DNA from: an uncultured Clostridium sp.
Lineage (GTDB): Bacteria > Bacillota > Clostridia > Peptostreptococcales > Peptostreptococcaceae
Reading direction: 5' to 3'
DNA length: 54,077 bases
Assembly (NCBI GenBank): GCA_945931665.1
Contig: CAMEPL010000007.1
Coordinates: 1 to 54,077 of the forward strand
Below the pieces are notes generated by a model, which did no database searches, was not told the DNA's origin, and saw nothing but the letters and a program-made list of their open reading frames with translations. Positions 17,130 through 26,142 of this stretch are shown in pieces (positions within the stretch are counted from its first letter, which is position 1; the number at the start of each line of letters is the position of its first letter). The position numbers and the translations under genes are program-made.

Positions 17130-17245
17130 ATTGATTCCTCCATTACTATTAATTTATATATATAACTTATTATGTAATTAATTATATCAATTAAATCTTA
17201 AATTACGCTTAAATTTGACAAATATTTTTATATTATATTTACTTT

Positions 17246-17278
17246 TAAAAAAATACTAGATATAAAAATATCTAGTAT
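17246..17278 (-). terminator. Terminator of the MBL-fold gene
   Basis: An 11-bp stem ATACTAGATAT/ATATCTAGTAT (17253-17278) with T7 on the minus strand (complement of 17246-17252). Confidence 0.9.
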
Positions 17279-17294
17279 AAAATTATGTATAAAA

Positions 17295-18173
17295 TTAACT
17301 TATAGTCTGCCAATATAATTTAGATTCTTTAATTTCAAGCTCTAATTTTTCGTTATTATATAGATATGATAAATAAGCCTTTAATGTATTTCCTATTAAA
17401 ACATACTGGTTTAAATCCATTTTTAATTCATAATGTATAAATAATCTTTGTAAAATATCCTCAAATATTATTGGTTCTTCACATATACCTAAGATAGTGT
17501 CCATTATTTCATATACTTTGTCCCTATTTAACTTAACTAATGGCTTTATATCTTCACAAGCTTTTGCATGTGATGGAATAAATAATTTTCCTTCTAGGTT
17601 TTCTACAAAATCTAATGTCTTTAAAAATTCATCTACATTATAAATAAATGATATGTGATATTTGTTTATTATATTTTCACCAAAAACACAATCAGCTAAA
17701 AAATATATGTCATCAGAAGTTTTTATTCCTATCATATCAAAAAAATGTCCGCCTAGCTTTATATACTCCAATCCCTCTGGCAAATCATCTATACTACCTG
17801 TGGGATTGCTAGCTTTTGCCATCAAAAACTTATTTGTAAGTTTTTTTAGTGGATATCCGCCATATAAAAATGAAGGCTCTAAAATAGGATATTTAGCAAA
17901 TAAATTTTCAATTTCAGTAGAAATTATATTGCAATTAGTTCGCTTTTGTAAAAATTCATTTCCTCCTATATGATCGGCATTTGAGTGAGTATTAATTATA
18001 TATTTTAAGTTGAAGCTGTTTTCCTTTAAAATTTTATTTATTTTTCTCCCCGCGTCTTTATCATTTCCACTATCTATTAAACATACATCTGTATCATTTA
18101 ATTTATATAGGCCTATATTTGTCGGACAATCTATATAATATGTTTTTTCTCCTACTTTATTTAAATCGTACAT
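17295..18173 (-). CDS. MBL-fold metallohydrolase with a variant zinc motif
   Basis: 292 residues of the metallo-beta-lactamase fold. The N-terminal strand VCLIDSGND and the metal motif THSNADHIGG (about 62-71) are present, followed by GGHFFDMIGI, FLADCVFGE and PSHAKA, which supply the later ligands. The usual HxHxDH is HSNADH: the second histidine is Asn, as in group B2 beta-lactamases and some housekeeping MBL proteins. The enzyme may therefore bind one metal or use a modified site. The C-terminal region (about 215-292) looks like a small winged-helix or helical extension. AGGAGGTAATAGAA precedes ATG 18173. The substrate is unknown; it is monocistronic. Confidence 0.82.
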   Translation of the reverse strand: MYDLNKVGEKTYYIDCPTNIGLYKLNDTDVCLIDSGNDKDAGRKINKILKENSFNLKYIINTHSNADHIGGNEFLQKRTNCNIISTEIENLFAKYPILEPSFLYGGYPLKKLTNKFLMAKASNPTGSIDDLPEGLEYIKLGGHFFDMIGIKTSDDIYFLADCVFGENIINKYHISFIYNVDEFLKTLDFVENLEGKLFIPSHAKACEDIKPLVKLNRDKVYEIMDTILGICEEPIIFEDILQRLFIHYELKMDLNQYVLIGNTLKAYLSYLYNNEKLELEIKESKLYWQTIS

Positions 18174-18257
18174 TTCTATTACCTCCTAAGTATAATATCT
18201 CCATACTTAAATTATTTCATAACAATAAGCAAATCGCTATTATATAATTTCTTTATA

Positions 18258-18290
18258 ACAAAAAAAGATAAGCATCTGCCTATCTTTTTT
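18258..18290 (-). terminator. Terminator of the esterase/ATP-grasp pair
   Basis: Stem AAAAAAGATAAGCA/TGCCTATCTTTTTT around a short loop, followed on the minus strand by T-rich sequence, 18 bases after the ATP-grasp stop. Confidence 0.85.
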
Positions 18291-18307
18291 GTGGTTTTAT
18301 TAAAGCT

Positions 18308-19516
18308 TTATATCCAGTTTCCTTCACCATTTCTCTTTAATATAAATCTTATCATATCTATAATTTCTTCTTCTTTTTCTGCTCTAAATATAAATACATG
18401 GTTTCCCATTGCAGCTGCTAAAGCTTCTGGAACTTCTGTATCTATTTTTATTTTATCTCCGTATTTATTTTTAATTTCTTCATATGAATAAGCATAATCT
18501 ATACTATTTCTTCTGCTAGCATATCCAACTACATATTTTCTGTTTACATCCACAAATATCTTGTCATAAATTAATACATCTGACCATAATGCATATGTAT
18601 CTACATCATAAGCATAATTTATCATATCTGGCATATATGCTCCTGGAGCTCTCATATTTACTTCTAATCCAACAAGGTCTCCTTTTTTTCCAAGTCCTTG
18701 TTTATCTTCTTCTAATCTGAAAAATTCAAAGTGAAAATATCTACTTCTAGTATCAAAGGCCTTCACAACTTTTTTACCTATAGTTTCTATATCTTTTCCT
18801 TCAAATGGTTGAAAATAAAATGCAGTATCTGAACCTGTATTTACAGTATCCATAATAGAATTTAACATAACATGACTTGATGAAATTAAAACATTTTTAT
18901 GTGAATCTGTAATCCCATCAAACGTTTCAACATGACCATTTATAAACTCTTCCATTATATATGTTATACTATTATCTTTTGTAGAAAAGAAATATTTCAC
19001 CTCATCATCGTTTTCAAGTTTGTATGTACTAGATGCACCAACTCCGTTATCTGGTTTTACAACAACAGGATAGCCAACTTCTCTTATAAAATCTAAAGCG
19101 TCTTCGTAAGTTGATACTAATATATATCTAGCAACAGGTATATTACATGATTTATATACATCTTTCATTTTTGATTTATATTTCATAGGTGCCATATCGT
19201 CAATTTTTGTACCTGTATTTACATCAAATATCTTTCTAAGAGTCGCCTCAGTTTCTAGCCAATATTCATTTTGAGATTCTATCCAGTCTATTTTCCCATA
19301 TTTTTGAGAAAAAAATCTACATGCCTCTTCTACCTCGTTAAAATTTTCAAGACTTCCAACTTTATAATATTCTGTAACTGCATCTATAGTATGCTTTGGT
19401 AAAGATTCATAAGGTGCATCACCTATTCCTAATACATTTACCCCTCTTATTTTTAAATTTTTGCAAAAATTATAATAATAAAGTGGGAAATTTGGTGAAA
19501 TAAAAACAACATTCAT
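18308..19516 (-). CDS. ATP-grasp carboxylate-amine/thiol ligase
   Basis: 402 residues. An N-terminal Rossmann-like domain (MNVVFISPNFP, residues 1-100) precedes the ATP-grasp core (about 110-320): GYPVVVKPDNGVGASSTYKL for the P-loop region, ITYIMEEFINGH for the hinge, and VGLEVNMRAPGAYMPDMINY for the Mg-binding end. The C-terminal domain (about 320-402) matches no specific relative I know. ATP-grasp ligases form an acyl-phosphate and join it to an amine or thiol, so the product is likely a peptide-like or amide-containing small molecule. It lies 73 bases downstream of an esterase gene on the same strand, with AAGGAGGCATTATAA as ribosome binding site. The substrates are unknown. Confidence 0.83.
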   Translation of the reverse strand: MNVVFISPNFPLYYYNFCKNLKIRGVNVLGIGDAPYESLPKHTIDAVTEYYKVGSLENFNEVEEACRFFSQKYGKIDWIESQNEYWLETEATLRKIFDVNTGTKIDDMAPMKYKSKMKDVYKSCNIPVARYILVSTYEDALDFIREVGYPVVVKPDNGVGASSTYKLENDDEVKYFFSTKDNSITYIMEEFINGHVETFDGITDSHKNVLISSSHVMLNSIMDTVNTGSDTAFYFQPFEGKDIETIGKKVVKAFDTRSRYFHFEFFRLEEDKQGLGKKGDLVGLEVNMRAPGAYMPDMINYAYDVDTYALWSDVLIYDKIFVDVNRKYVVGYASRRNSIDYAYSYEEIKNKYGDKIKIDTEVPEALAAAMGNHVFIFRAEKEEEIIDMIRFILKRNGEGNWI

Positions 19517-19589
19517 TTATAATGCCTCCTTAATGTTTACAATAAATTTTAATTTCTAAACTTTTAATCTATGTATCTAATTTTTATAC

Positions 19590-20330
19590 TTAATCTAATA
19601 TACTTCTTATAAAGTATGAGAACTGGATTTGCCACCAATTCCAATCATGATTTACATCATAACCCCATATATCTATCCATGCTGGTATATCTTTATATTT
19701 TAATAATTCTTTCATTCTATATATACTTCTAAGCATTTCATCTTCCCATGCCCCTTGACCACAACATAAGATTATTTTACATTTTCTGTACATATCTACA
19801 AATGGATGATCATAGTTCATTCCTTGTAAAAATTTTATAGGTGAATTTGCATATACTAAATCATCACAATAACCCCCAAAGAATATATCTGAATCAAAAT
19901 ATCCACTAAGTGATATTACTCCTCCAAATATATCTGGTCTTCTAAACATAAAATTAACTGCGTGAGTTCCCCCCATAGAACAACCAGTTGTTATTATTCT
20001 TTTATCACTTTGACTTATGTTATATATTCTTGGAACAAGCTCATCAACTATATAGTTAAACCAAGCCTCTTGTCTGCATATTCTATATCTAGGCTCTCCA
20101 TTTTCATTAGACCAACTCTCTGAATCTATACTATCACAGCAAAATAATTGTATCTTTCCCCCATCGATTAGATCCATAACATTATCTAGCATACCGAAAT
20201 TTTCAAAATCAAAAAATCTTCCATTTTGTGCTGGAAATACTAAAATGGGTTGACCTGCATATCCATATACATTAAATTCCATATCCCTATTCAAATTGAC
20301 ACTATATTCTTTATAATAATTTTTTACCAT
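19590..20330 (-). CDS. Esterase-family alpha/beta hydrolase paired with an ATP-grasp ligase
   Basis: 246 residues, cytoplasmic (no signal peptide), of the esterase D/COG4947-like alpha/beta hydrolase group. The nucleophile Ser118 lies in TTGCSMGGTHA, and the C-terminal His is in WGYDVNHDWNWW. The N-terminal strand VYGYAGQPILVFPAQNGRFF and the segment CCDSIDSESWSNENGE are characteristic of this soluble group. It is the first gene of a two-gene unit with the ATP-grasp ligase, so it may trim or release the ligase product, or hydrolyse an ester precursor. This pairing is what makes it interesting; the reaction is not known. Confidence 0.83.
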   Translation of the reverse strand: MVKNYYKEYSVNLNRDMEFNVYGYAGQPILVFPAQNGRFFDFENFGMLDNVMDLIDGGKIQLFCCDSIDSESWSNENGEPRYRICRQEAWFNYIVDELVPRIYNISQSDKRIITTGCSMGGTHAVNFMFRRPDIFGGVISLSGYFDSDIFFGGYCDDLVYANSPIKFLQGMNYDHPFVDMYRKCKIILCCGQGAWEDEMLRSIYRMKELLKYKDIPAWIDIWGYDVNHDWNWWQIQFSYFIRSILD

Positions 20331-20544
20331 AAATCTACCCCTTATCTAAATTCGATTAAATATTCATTTATAATAATAGCATAATATTCCAATTATTTTA
20401 ACAAAGCTTTAACTAAACATAAATTTTTTTATAAAAATTTTTATTTATTAAATAAACTCTATAAAAATACTTACTTTATTATTTTTCGTATATATTTTGT
20501 ATAAGAATTATAAAGTTGTTTTGTAAATATTATTTTTTCAATAT

Positions 20545-20586
20545 AAAAAGACTATGTTAGCCTTTTTAGGTCAACATAGCCTTTTT
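20545..20586 (-). terminator. Terminator of asnS
   Basis: Stem AAAAAGaCTATGTT/AACATAGcCTTTTT with extended pairing; T5 on the minus strand from 20545-20549. It lies 20 bases after the asnS stop. The rest of the 20331-20605 gap is AT-rich with nothing else visible. Confidence 0.85.
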
Positions 20587-20605
20587 ATATTATATAGTAT
20601 AATTT

Positions 20606-22003
20606 CTAGAATTCAGCGTTTTTAGGAGTTCTTGGGAATGGTATTACGTCTCTTATATTAGATATACCAGTTAAGTACATTATTATTCTTTCAAATCCAA
20701 GACCGAATCCTGAATGTGTAGCTGTACCATATTTTCTAAGTTCTAAATACCACCAGTAATCTTCTTCGTTTAATCCACATTCTTTTATTCTATCCATTAA
20801 TACATCGTATCTTTCTTCTCTTTGAGAACCACCGATTATTTCTCCAACTCCTGGAACTAATAAGTCCATAGCTCTAACAGTTTTTCCATCTTCATTCATT
20901 CTCATGTAGAATGCTTTTATTTCTTTTGGATAATCAGTTACAAATACTGGAGCATTGAATATTTGTTCAGTTATATATCTTTCATGTTCAGTTTGTAAAT
21001 CGCATCCCCACTCAACTGGATATTCAAATTTTTGTCCTGATTCTAATAATAATTCTATAGCTTTAGTATAAGTTATTCTTGTGAAATCAGAATTTACTAT
21101 TTTGTGTAATCTTTCAAGTAATCCTTTATCTACAAAGCTGTTGAAGAATTCCATTTCTTCTGGACAGTTTTCAAGTACATAGTTGATTATGTATTTGATC
21201 ATATCTTCAGCAAGTTCCATATTGTCTTCTAAGTCAGCAAATGCTATTTCAGGTTCTATCATCCAGAATTCAGAAGCATGTCTACCAGTGTATGAGTTTT
21301 CAGCTCTGAAAGTTGGTCCGAATGTATATACATTTCTGAATGCTAAAGCCATTATTTCACCATTTAATTGTCCACTAACTGTTAAGTTAGCTTCTTTTCC
21401 GAAGAAATCTTGTGAGTAATCTATTTTTCCATCTTCAGTCTTAGGAACATCGTTTAAGTCTAAAGTTGTTATTTTAAACATTTCTCCAGCACCTTCACAG
21501 TCACTTCCTGTTATGATTGGAGAATGAGCGTATACGAAGTTTCTATCTTGGAAGAATTTATGTATAGCATATGCGGCAACACTTCTAACTCTAAAAGCAG
21601 CTGAGAACAGGTTACTTCTAGGTCTTAAGTGAGCTATTGTTCTTAAATATTCAACTGTATGTCTTTTCTTTTGTAGTGGGTATGAACTATCAGATTCACC
21701 TTCTACAACTATTTTTGTAGCTTGTATTTCAACTGGTTGTTTTGCATTTTGAGTAGCTACTAATGTACCTTCTATTAATAAAGAAGTACTTATTGGTAAT
21801 TTTCCAACTTCTTTGAAGTTTTCTAATTTTTCATCTATAACTATTTGCATATTTTTAAAGAAACTACCGTCGTTTAATTCTATAAATCCAAAGTTTTTAG
21901 ACATTCTAGATGTTCTTATCCATCCAGCTACTTTAACTGTCTTATCTATGTACTGTTCTTTATCTCTATAAAGTTTTTTAATTTCTATGAATTCCTTTTG
22001 CAT
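20606..22003 (-). CDS. asnS: Asparaginyl-tRNA synthetase
   Basis: 465 residues, the full length for a class IIb asparaginyl-tRNA synthetase, which charges tRNA(Asn) with asparagine. An N-terminal OB-fold anticodon-binding domain (about 15-105, [20 protein letters not shown]) precedes the class II catalytic core. Motif 2 appears as [21 protein letters not shown], and motif 3 as [15 protein letters not shown] near the C-terminus. It differs from AspRS by the [11 protein letters not shown] signature. TAGGAGGTATTCT precedes ATG 22003. Expression is controlled by the T-box leader directly upstream, which senses uncharged tRNA(Asn). Confidence 0.96.
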   Translation of the reverse strand: MQKEFIEIKKLYRDKEQYIDKTVKVAGWIRTSRMSKNFGFIELNDGSFFKNMQIVIDEKLENFKEVGKLPISTSLLIEGTLVATQNAKQPVEIQATKIVVEGESDSSYPLQKKRHTVEYLRTIAHLRPRSNLFSAAFRVRSVAAYAIHKFFQDRNFVYAHSPIITGSDCEGAGEMFKITTLDLNDVPKTEDGKIDYSQDFFGKEANLTVSGQLNGEIMALAFRNVYTFGPTFRAENSYTGRHASEFWMIEPEIAFADLEDNMELAEDMIKYIINYVLENCPEEMEFFNSFVDKGLLERLHKIVNSDFTRITYTKAIELLLESGQKFEYPVEWGCDLQTEHERYITEQIFNAPVFVTDYPKEIKAFYMRMNEDGKTVRAMDLLVPGVGEIIGGSQREERYDVLMDRIKECGLNEEDYWWYLELRKYGTATHSGFGLGFERIIMYLTGISNIRDVIPFPRTPKNAEF

Positions 22004-22133
22004 AGAATACCTCCTAATTATTTATTTTCAAATTTTTTAATATATTATAATTATAACTTAAATTTACTAATTTATACAATTTCTAATCATAGGCCTCTGA
22101 TATCAATTGCTAAATAAATAAATTTAAGAAATA

Positions 22134-22395
22134 AAAAAAGCCCTTCATCCTACTATAGGACGAAAGACTGCACTTCCGCGGTACCACCTAATTTAACTTA
22201 AAAGTTCACCTCATTAATGTACTAATATACATCACCAATTATAACGGTTTGGCTCCGACTAAGTCTACTCTCTTTATGATTTCGGTTAGTAGCTCCAGGA
22301 TGTTCTTCATTATAAACTTTGTGCTGGACTTCCACCATAACCAGCTCGCTCTAACTCAGTTTTTATAACTACTCTTCCCTTCATAGCTTTTTTAA
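22134..22395 (-). promoter_or_regulatory. T-box riboswitch (Asn, specifier AAC) upstream of asnS
   Basis: The conserved T-box bulge, AGGTGGTACCGCGG on the minus strand, is at 22189-22176. The terminator hairpin with T7 is formed by 22170-22134 (TTTCGTCCTA...TAGGATGAAGGG). In Stem I, the sequence GAAG-AAC-ATCCTGGAG aligns with the specifier region of the well-known glyQS T-box (GAAA-GGC-AUUCUUGAG), which makes AAC at 22304-22302 the specifier, an asparagine codon. This fits the gene it controls. An AGAGTAG-type element (about 22372) and the Stem I distal loop region are also visible. Confidence 0.92.
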
Positions 22396-22472
22396 TAATA
22401 TTTTAAATCTTATTAACATTACTTTAACCTATTAGATAATTTTTGTCAATAAATATTTTTATTTAAAATTTA

Positions 22473-22511
22473 AAAACAAAATCATCCTAAATATATTTTA
22501 TATTTAGGATG
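22473..22511 (-). terminator. Terminator of the larA-like/symporter unit
   Basis: Stem ATCCTAAATATA (22484-22495) with TATATTTAGGAT (22499-22510). On the minus strand it is followed by GATTTTGTTTTTA. Confidence 0.75.
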
Positions 22512-22531
22512 GTTGAAAATACTGACTTATA

Positions 22532-23965
22532 TTAATTATTAGCTACTTTTTCTGTGCTTAAATTTGAACTACTTTCGACTTTATTTTTATCAAATATACT
22601 AACTACTGTAAATGTAATTCCTGTAGTTAATACCATTAAGTAACCTACATCTGAAAATACATTTTGGATTCCTGGTACAAATAACCATGCTCCAGCTGAT
22701 AATACCGATACTAATATAGTGAAAAATCCTGCATTTTTACCAGCAAATTTAGATAAACATAGTCCTCCTAATACAACGATTGATGTACCTATTGCCATAG
22801 ATAAGCAAACTTTCATTGCATTTAATATTGAACCTAATTGAGAAGATAATATATAAGTCAATAAACCTACTACAAGTATTATTGCTTTATTTATTACAAA
22901 TGCTTTATCTTTATATTTTTTACCTATATTTGTTTTAAAGAATATATCTTGGCTGACTGTTGTTGAACAACCGATTAACATACTGCAAGCAGTTGACATA
23001 TCTGCTGCCCATAAAGCTGATAAAGTAAGTCCTGCTATTACTGGTGGCAATGATAATATTATCATTGGTAAAGCTAAAGTCGCGTCTACTCCTGGTATTA
23101 ATGCTTTTGAAGATATACCAAGCATTGCACATAAGAAGCCTATTGGTATCATCATTAAAGCACCTAATCTAAATCCGTTTACTGCTGATTTATCATCTTT
23201 AGATGTAAGACCTATTTGGATAACACCTTGAATTGAATTTGTATTACCACACATAACTATCATCCAAGCTATTATTGCAGGTATTCCCATACCCTCTGTA
23301 AAGCTTAAATATGGAACGTCTTTTGAAGCACTTGCCATTTGCATTGCTGCATCCCAACCACCTTGGTTGAAAAATACCATAATTGAAGCTACTATAATTC
23401 CAAAATAAATTAATGATATATTTATAATATTACTTAAACTAACAGAACCCATTCCTCCGACAAATGCAACTAACATAAATATCAAGAAACTGAAGAATGT
23501 TCCTGTAGTTATATTAAAGATGTCAGGTAGTAAACTCGCTAATATTGATCCACCAGCTATATATTGAAGAGCTATTATTGTACATTGAATTAAAACCATA
23601 GCTATAGTCATCATTACACCAGCTTTTTTATCGAATAAATCTTGTACAAGACCTGTAACTGTATTGTGTCCACTATGTCTAAAACGTTTGACAACTAAAA
23701 AACTTGCTATTATTGCCCCAAACGCCCAAGCAACATTGTACCAGCCTGCAGATAGCCCTGCAACGAATGCATTTTGAGCGATACCTATAGTTGAAGCTCC
23801 ACCTATTGCTAAACCAGCAATTGTAACAGCTGTAATCCATGTTCCATTCTTACCTTTGTATAATAAGAAATTTTCCCCGTCTTTCTTTTCTTTCTTTGAC
23901 ATAAATATTCCTAATCCTAATAGGAATACTACATATAAAATTACTATTACTAGTGGCGTATTCAT
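22532..23965 (-). CDS. Sodium:solute symporter family (SSS) transporter
   Basis: 477 residues with about 13 membrane helices, typical of the SSS family, which moves organic solutes with sodium. Visible family features are the N-terminal GxxxxxKxxxGEnFLLYKGKNG, GLAIGGASTIGIAQNAF in helix 2, and AADMSTACSMLIGCSTTVSQD in helix 9, the region that contributes to sodium binding. AAAGGGGAATAAAAT precedes ATG 23965. It lies about 110 bases after the LarA-like racemase gene on the same strand with no terminator between, so it is probably cotranscribed. The likely substrate is the hydroxyacid handled by that enzyme, but this is inferred from context only. Confidence 0.87.
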   Translation of the reverse strand: MNTPLVIVILYVVFLLGLGIFMSKKEKKDGENFLLYKGKNGTWITAVTIAGLAIGGASTIGIAQNAFVAGLSAGWYNVAWAFGAIIASFLVVKRFRHSGHNTVTGLVQDLFDKKAGVMMTIAMVLIQCTIIALQYIAGGSILASLLPDIFNITTGTFFSFLIFMLVAFVGGMGSVSLSNIINISLIYFGIIVASIMVFFNQGGWDAAMQMASASKDVPYLSFTEGMGIPAIIAWMIVMCGNTNSIQGVIQIGLTSKDDKSAVNGFRLGALMMIPIGFLCAMLGISSKALIPGVDATLALPMIILSLPPVIAGLTLSALWAADMSTACSMLIGCSTTVSQDIFFKTNIGKKYKDKAFVINKAIILVVGLLTYILSSQLGSILNAMKVCLSMAIGTSIVVLGGLCLSKFAGKNAGFFTILVSVLSAGAWLFVPGIQNVFSDVGYLMVLTTGITFTVVSIFDKNKVESSSNLSTEKVANN

Positions 23966-24074
23966 ATTTTATTCCCCTTTCCTTTACAAATAAATTTACA
24001 ATATTAAAATTTAAATTTTCCACTTACCTAAAAATAATTTATTTATATCTTTATATTTCTACCCCTTAATTTAG

Positions 24075-25343
24075 TTAGTTTTGAAGAAGCGGAACTACAC
24101 TACCACCATATGGTAATATACATACATCTTTTCCTTCGAAATCTACTTTTTCTAATAATTCATCTATGTTTTTATAAGAATCTATATTTAAATCTTTAAC
24201 AAAGTTTGGGTCTATTTCACTTAACATAAGCATATCTGATTTTGCAATAGCTTCACATAATGCATAGAATATATATCCACCTATTGTAAAGTTGGCTCTT
24301 AATTCTTCATCAAGTACTCCTCTTTTTAATGGTTCTATCCAACTGAAGAAATCAGGTGCCCCTCCACCTTCTCTACATTCTGCTAAGAATATAACTGTTC
24401 CACCTTTTTTAACTGCTCTAGCAGCATTAAATATACTCTTTGTTGATTGATATAAATTTATGTCTTTTGGATATCCACCACAACTTGCTATGACAATATC
24501 GGCTTCTTTTTCTATTGGGACTCCATAACAATCGTCTACATATTTGCAACTTTGAAGCCATGCATCGTGAAAGTCACCACAGAATAGTTTACTGTGTTTA
24601 GATTTTGTATTTACAACTATATTGATTCCAAACGATACATCTATTAATTCTCCAGCTTGGTTCATATCTTCATTTACTGGATTATTGTCCAAAAGTCTAC
24701 TTGCTACTCTTGGATCTGTTTTCTTTTCAGTTTTTGATAAACATCTTATATGATTTTGTTTTATTGTTTCACGCCCTGCAACTCCAGGAATGACACTTTT
24801 TCTTCCACCGCCAAATCCTGCCATTATATGATGAACTGTACCTGTTACCATTATTACTTTTCTTCCAACTACTAATGGATTTACATAAACTTCTGTACCT
24901 ATTTCTGTTTTTCCTACATAAACTAAGTCATCTGCATCACAATCATGATTTACTACTTTTACTTTGTCATAAACTTTTTTAGAAGCTAATTGGCAAAGTT
25001 CTTCTTCAGTTTGCATTCTGTGAGTTCCTATAGCAACAACTATTACTATATCATCGTAGTCTATACCTATTTCTTGTACTAAGTAGTCTACTAATTGTTC
25101 ACATATTAAATCTTGACGTTGCCAAAATCTAGTTAAATCACTTATAACTATAGTTACTTTGTCTCCCTTTGATACTACTTGGTTTAAAGGTTTTGAATTT
25201 ACCATATCTGTTGTAACACATTTGATAAATTCTGATTTAAGGTCTGTTATTTCATCCATAGGATTTTCGTTTAATACCGTCACCGATTTTGATTTTGATA
25301 AGTCAATCTCTACCTTTGAATCACCATACTTTAACTCTAACAT
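24075..25343 (-). CDS. LarA-family nickel-dependent 2-hydroxyacid racemase
   Basis: 422 residues from ATG 25343 (MLELKYGDSK), which has GGGGGAG upstream; an in-frame ATG 10 codons earlier lacks a binding site. The active-site residues of lactate racemase LarA have counterparts at nearly the same positions: Asp69/Arg72 (SDLTR), His108 (IGTHR), His171/172, Lys182 (GGGRKSVIPG, the lysine that binds the NPN nickel-pincer cofactor) and His198 (KQNH). It should racemise lactate or another 2-hydroxyacid such as malate or 2-hydroxyglutarate, since the family is broad. Cofactor genes larB, larC and larE are not in this window, so they must lie elsewhere if the enzyme is active. The gene precedes a symporter. 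Confidence 0.87.
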   Translation of the reverse strand: MLELKYGDSKVEIDLSKSKSVTVLNENPMDEITDLKSEFIKCVTTDMVNSKPLNQVVSKGDKVTIVISDLTRFWQRQDLICEQLVDYLVQEIGIDYDDIVIVVAIGTHRMQTEEELCQLASKKVYDKVKVVNHDCDADDLVYVGKTEIGTEVYVNPLVVGRKVIMVTGTVHHIMAGFGGGRKSVIPGVAGRETIKQNHIRCLSKTEKKTDPRVASRLLDNNPVNEDMNQAGELIDVSFGINIVVNTKSKHSKLFCGDFHDAWLQSCKYVDDCYGVPIEKEADIVIASCGGYPKDINLYQSTKSIFNAARAVKKGGTVIFLAECREGGGAPDFFSWIEPLKRGVLDEELRANFTIGGYIFYALCEAIAKSDMLMLSEIDPNFVKDLNIDSYKNIDELLEKVDFEGKDVCILPYGGSVVPLLQN

Positions 25344-25440
25344 CTTATCTCCCCCTTGTTTGTCTTTAGCCAAATAATTTTTATGCTAACTTTTCTTTAT
25401 TTATCCACAGTATTCAAATAGTTAAAATTTGCTTATAAGT

Positions 25441-25470
25441 AAAAAAGAGAACTCTTCTCAGAGTTCTCTT
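25441..25470 (-). terminator. Terminator downstream of the 48-codon membrane ORF
   Basis: Perfect 11-bp stem AAGAGAACTCT/AGAGTTCTCTT (25445-25470) with T6 on the minus strand. It follows the small ORF at 25519-25665 and also insulates the larA-like gene. Confidence 0.9.
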
Positions 25471-25518
25471 AAATAATCAATTTAACATTATTTGGCCAAC
25501 TAAAAATTTTAATTTCCT

Positions 25519-25665
25519 TTAAATGCAAGTCAAATATGAACTCCCTAGAAAAGATTTACTTTTTATATTTTTGCAGTAGAAATATCCAGCGCTAAAATAA
25601 AAGCCCCAGAATATAAAGTATAAATAGCTATATAATTTTGTAAATTCTCTTCTAATTCCTTTCAT
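25519..25665 (-). CDS. 48-residue membrane miniprotein
   Basis: An open frame of 49 codons with ATG 25665 preceded by TGGAGGAAAATACA, a strong ribosome binding site. It has its own terminator 50 bases downstream. The peptide starts MKGIRREFTKLYS, has one aromatic-rich hydrophobic segment at about 14-31 (YLYFIFWGFYFSAGYFYC), and ends SSYLTCI. Basic residues flank the membrane segment on both sides, with a topology I cannot fix. It has no recognisable homologue known to me. Its position next to the csp germination cluster on the same strand hints at a sporulation link, but that is only context. Confidence 0.65.
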   Translation of the reverse strand: MKGIRREFTKLYSYLYFIFWGFYFSAGYFYCKNIKSKSFLGSSYLTCI

Positions 25666-25757
25666 TGTATTTTCCTCCATTTAAAAATATTTATATTGTA
25701 ATTGTAGTACTTTAACAAAAAATGTCAATTTATAGTTTTATTTTTATATATAAATTT

Positions 25758-25810
25758 TTTAAAGAAAAATTAAGAGGTTATTACAATATTATTTTGTAAT
25801 AACCTCTTAA
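25758..25810 (-). terminator. Terminator of the csp cluster
   Basis: A 17-bp perfect stem, 25770-25786 with 25794-25810 (core AAGAGGTTATTACAA). On the minus strand it is followed by a T-rich run (AATTTTTCTTT). It lies 14 bases after the DUF3787-like stop. Confidence 0.9.
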
Positions 25811-25823
25811 AATAATTTACATT

Positions 25824-26048
25824 TTATAACTTACTTCCATTGTCTACCCAATCTTTGGCTTCTTCTGTCATTTCTTCAGATGGGGCAGTTACATTTGTCT
25901 CTGGATATATCACATGTTGATCAGCCCACGCAGCTGTATAGTTGTTGTCTACACGTACATGTGAATGTAATCTTTTATTCCTTTTTCCACTTAATTGTCT
26001 ACTTATACCATGGTTCTTTTCGTGTTCGTCATATCCTTTTTTATGCAA
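25824..26048 (-). CDS. DUF3787-like small protein downstream of cspC
   Basis: 74 residues. I choose the TTG at 26048 because GGGAGGTG lies five to six bases upstream; the longer frame from ATG 26123 has no binding site. The C-terminal half contains YTAAWADQHVIYPETNVTAP then EEAKDWVDNG, which matches the conserved TAAWA...P.TNV..PSE...AK.WV pattern I associate with DUF3787 proteins of Clostridia. The N-terminal half is basic and His-rich (HKKGYDEHEKNHGISRQLSG). There is no membrane segment. It starts 94 bases after the cspC stop with no terminator between, so it is probably the last gene of the csp operon. Function unknown; a spore role is suggested only by context. Confidence 0.75.
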   Translation of the reverse strand: MHKKGYDEHEKNHGISRQLSGKRNKRLHSHVRVDNNYTAAWADQHVIYPETNVTAPSEEMTEEAKDWVDNGSKL

Positions 26049-26142
26049 AATTACACCTCCCAATTCTTCTTGTCTTATTTTGTCCAAAAAAGCATTATAA
26101 ATTCTATTGAGTGTAAAATGCATATTTTTATTTTTTAAAAAT

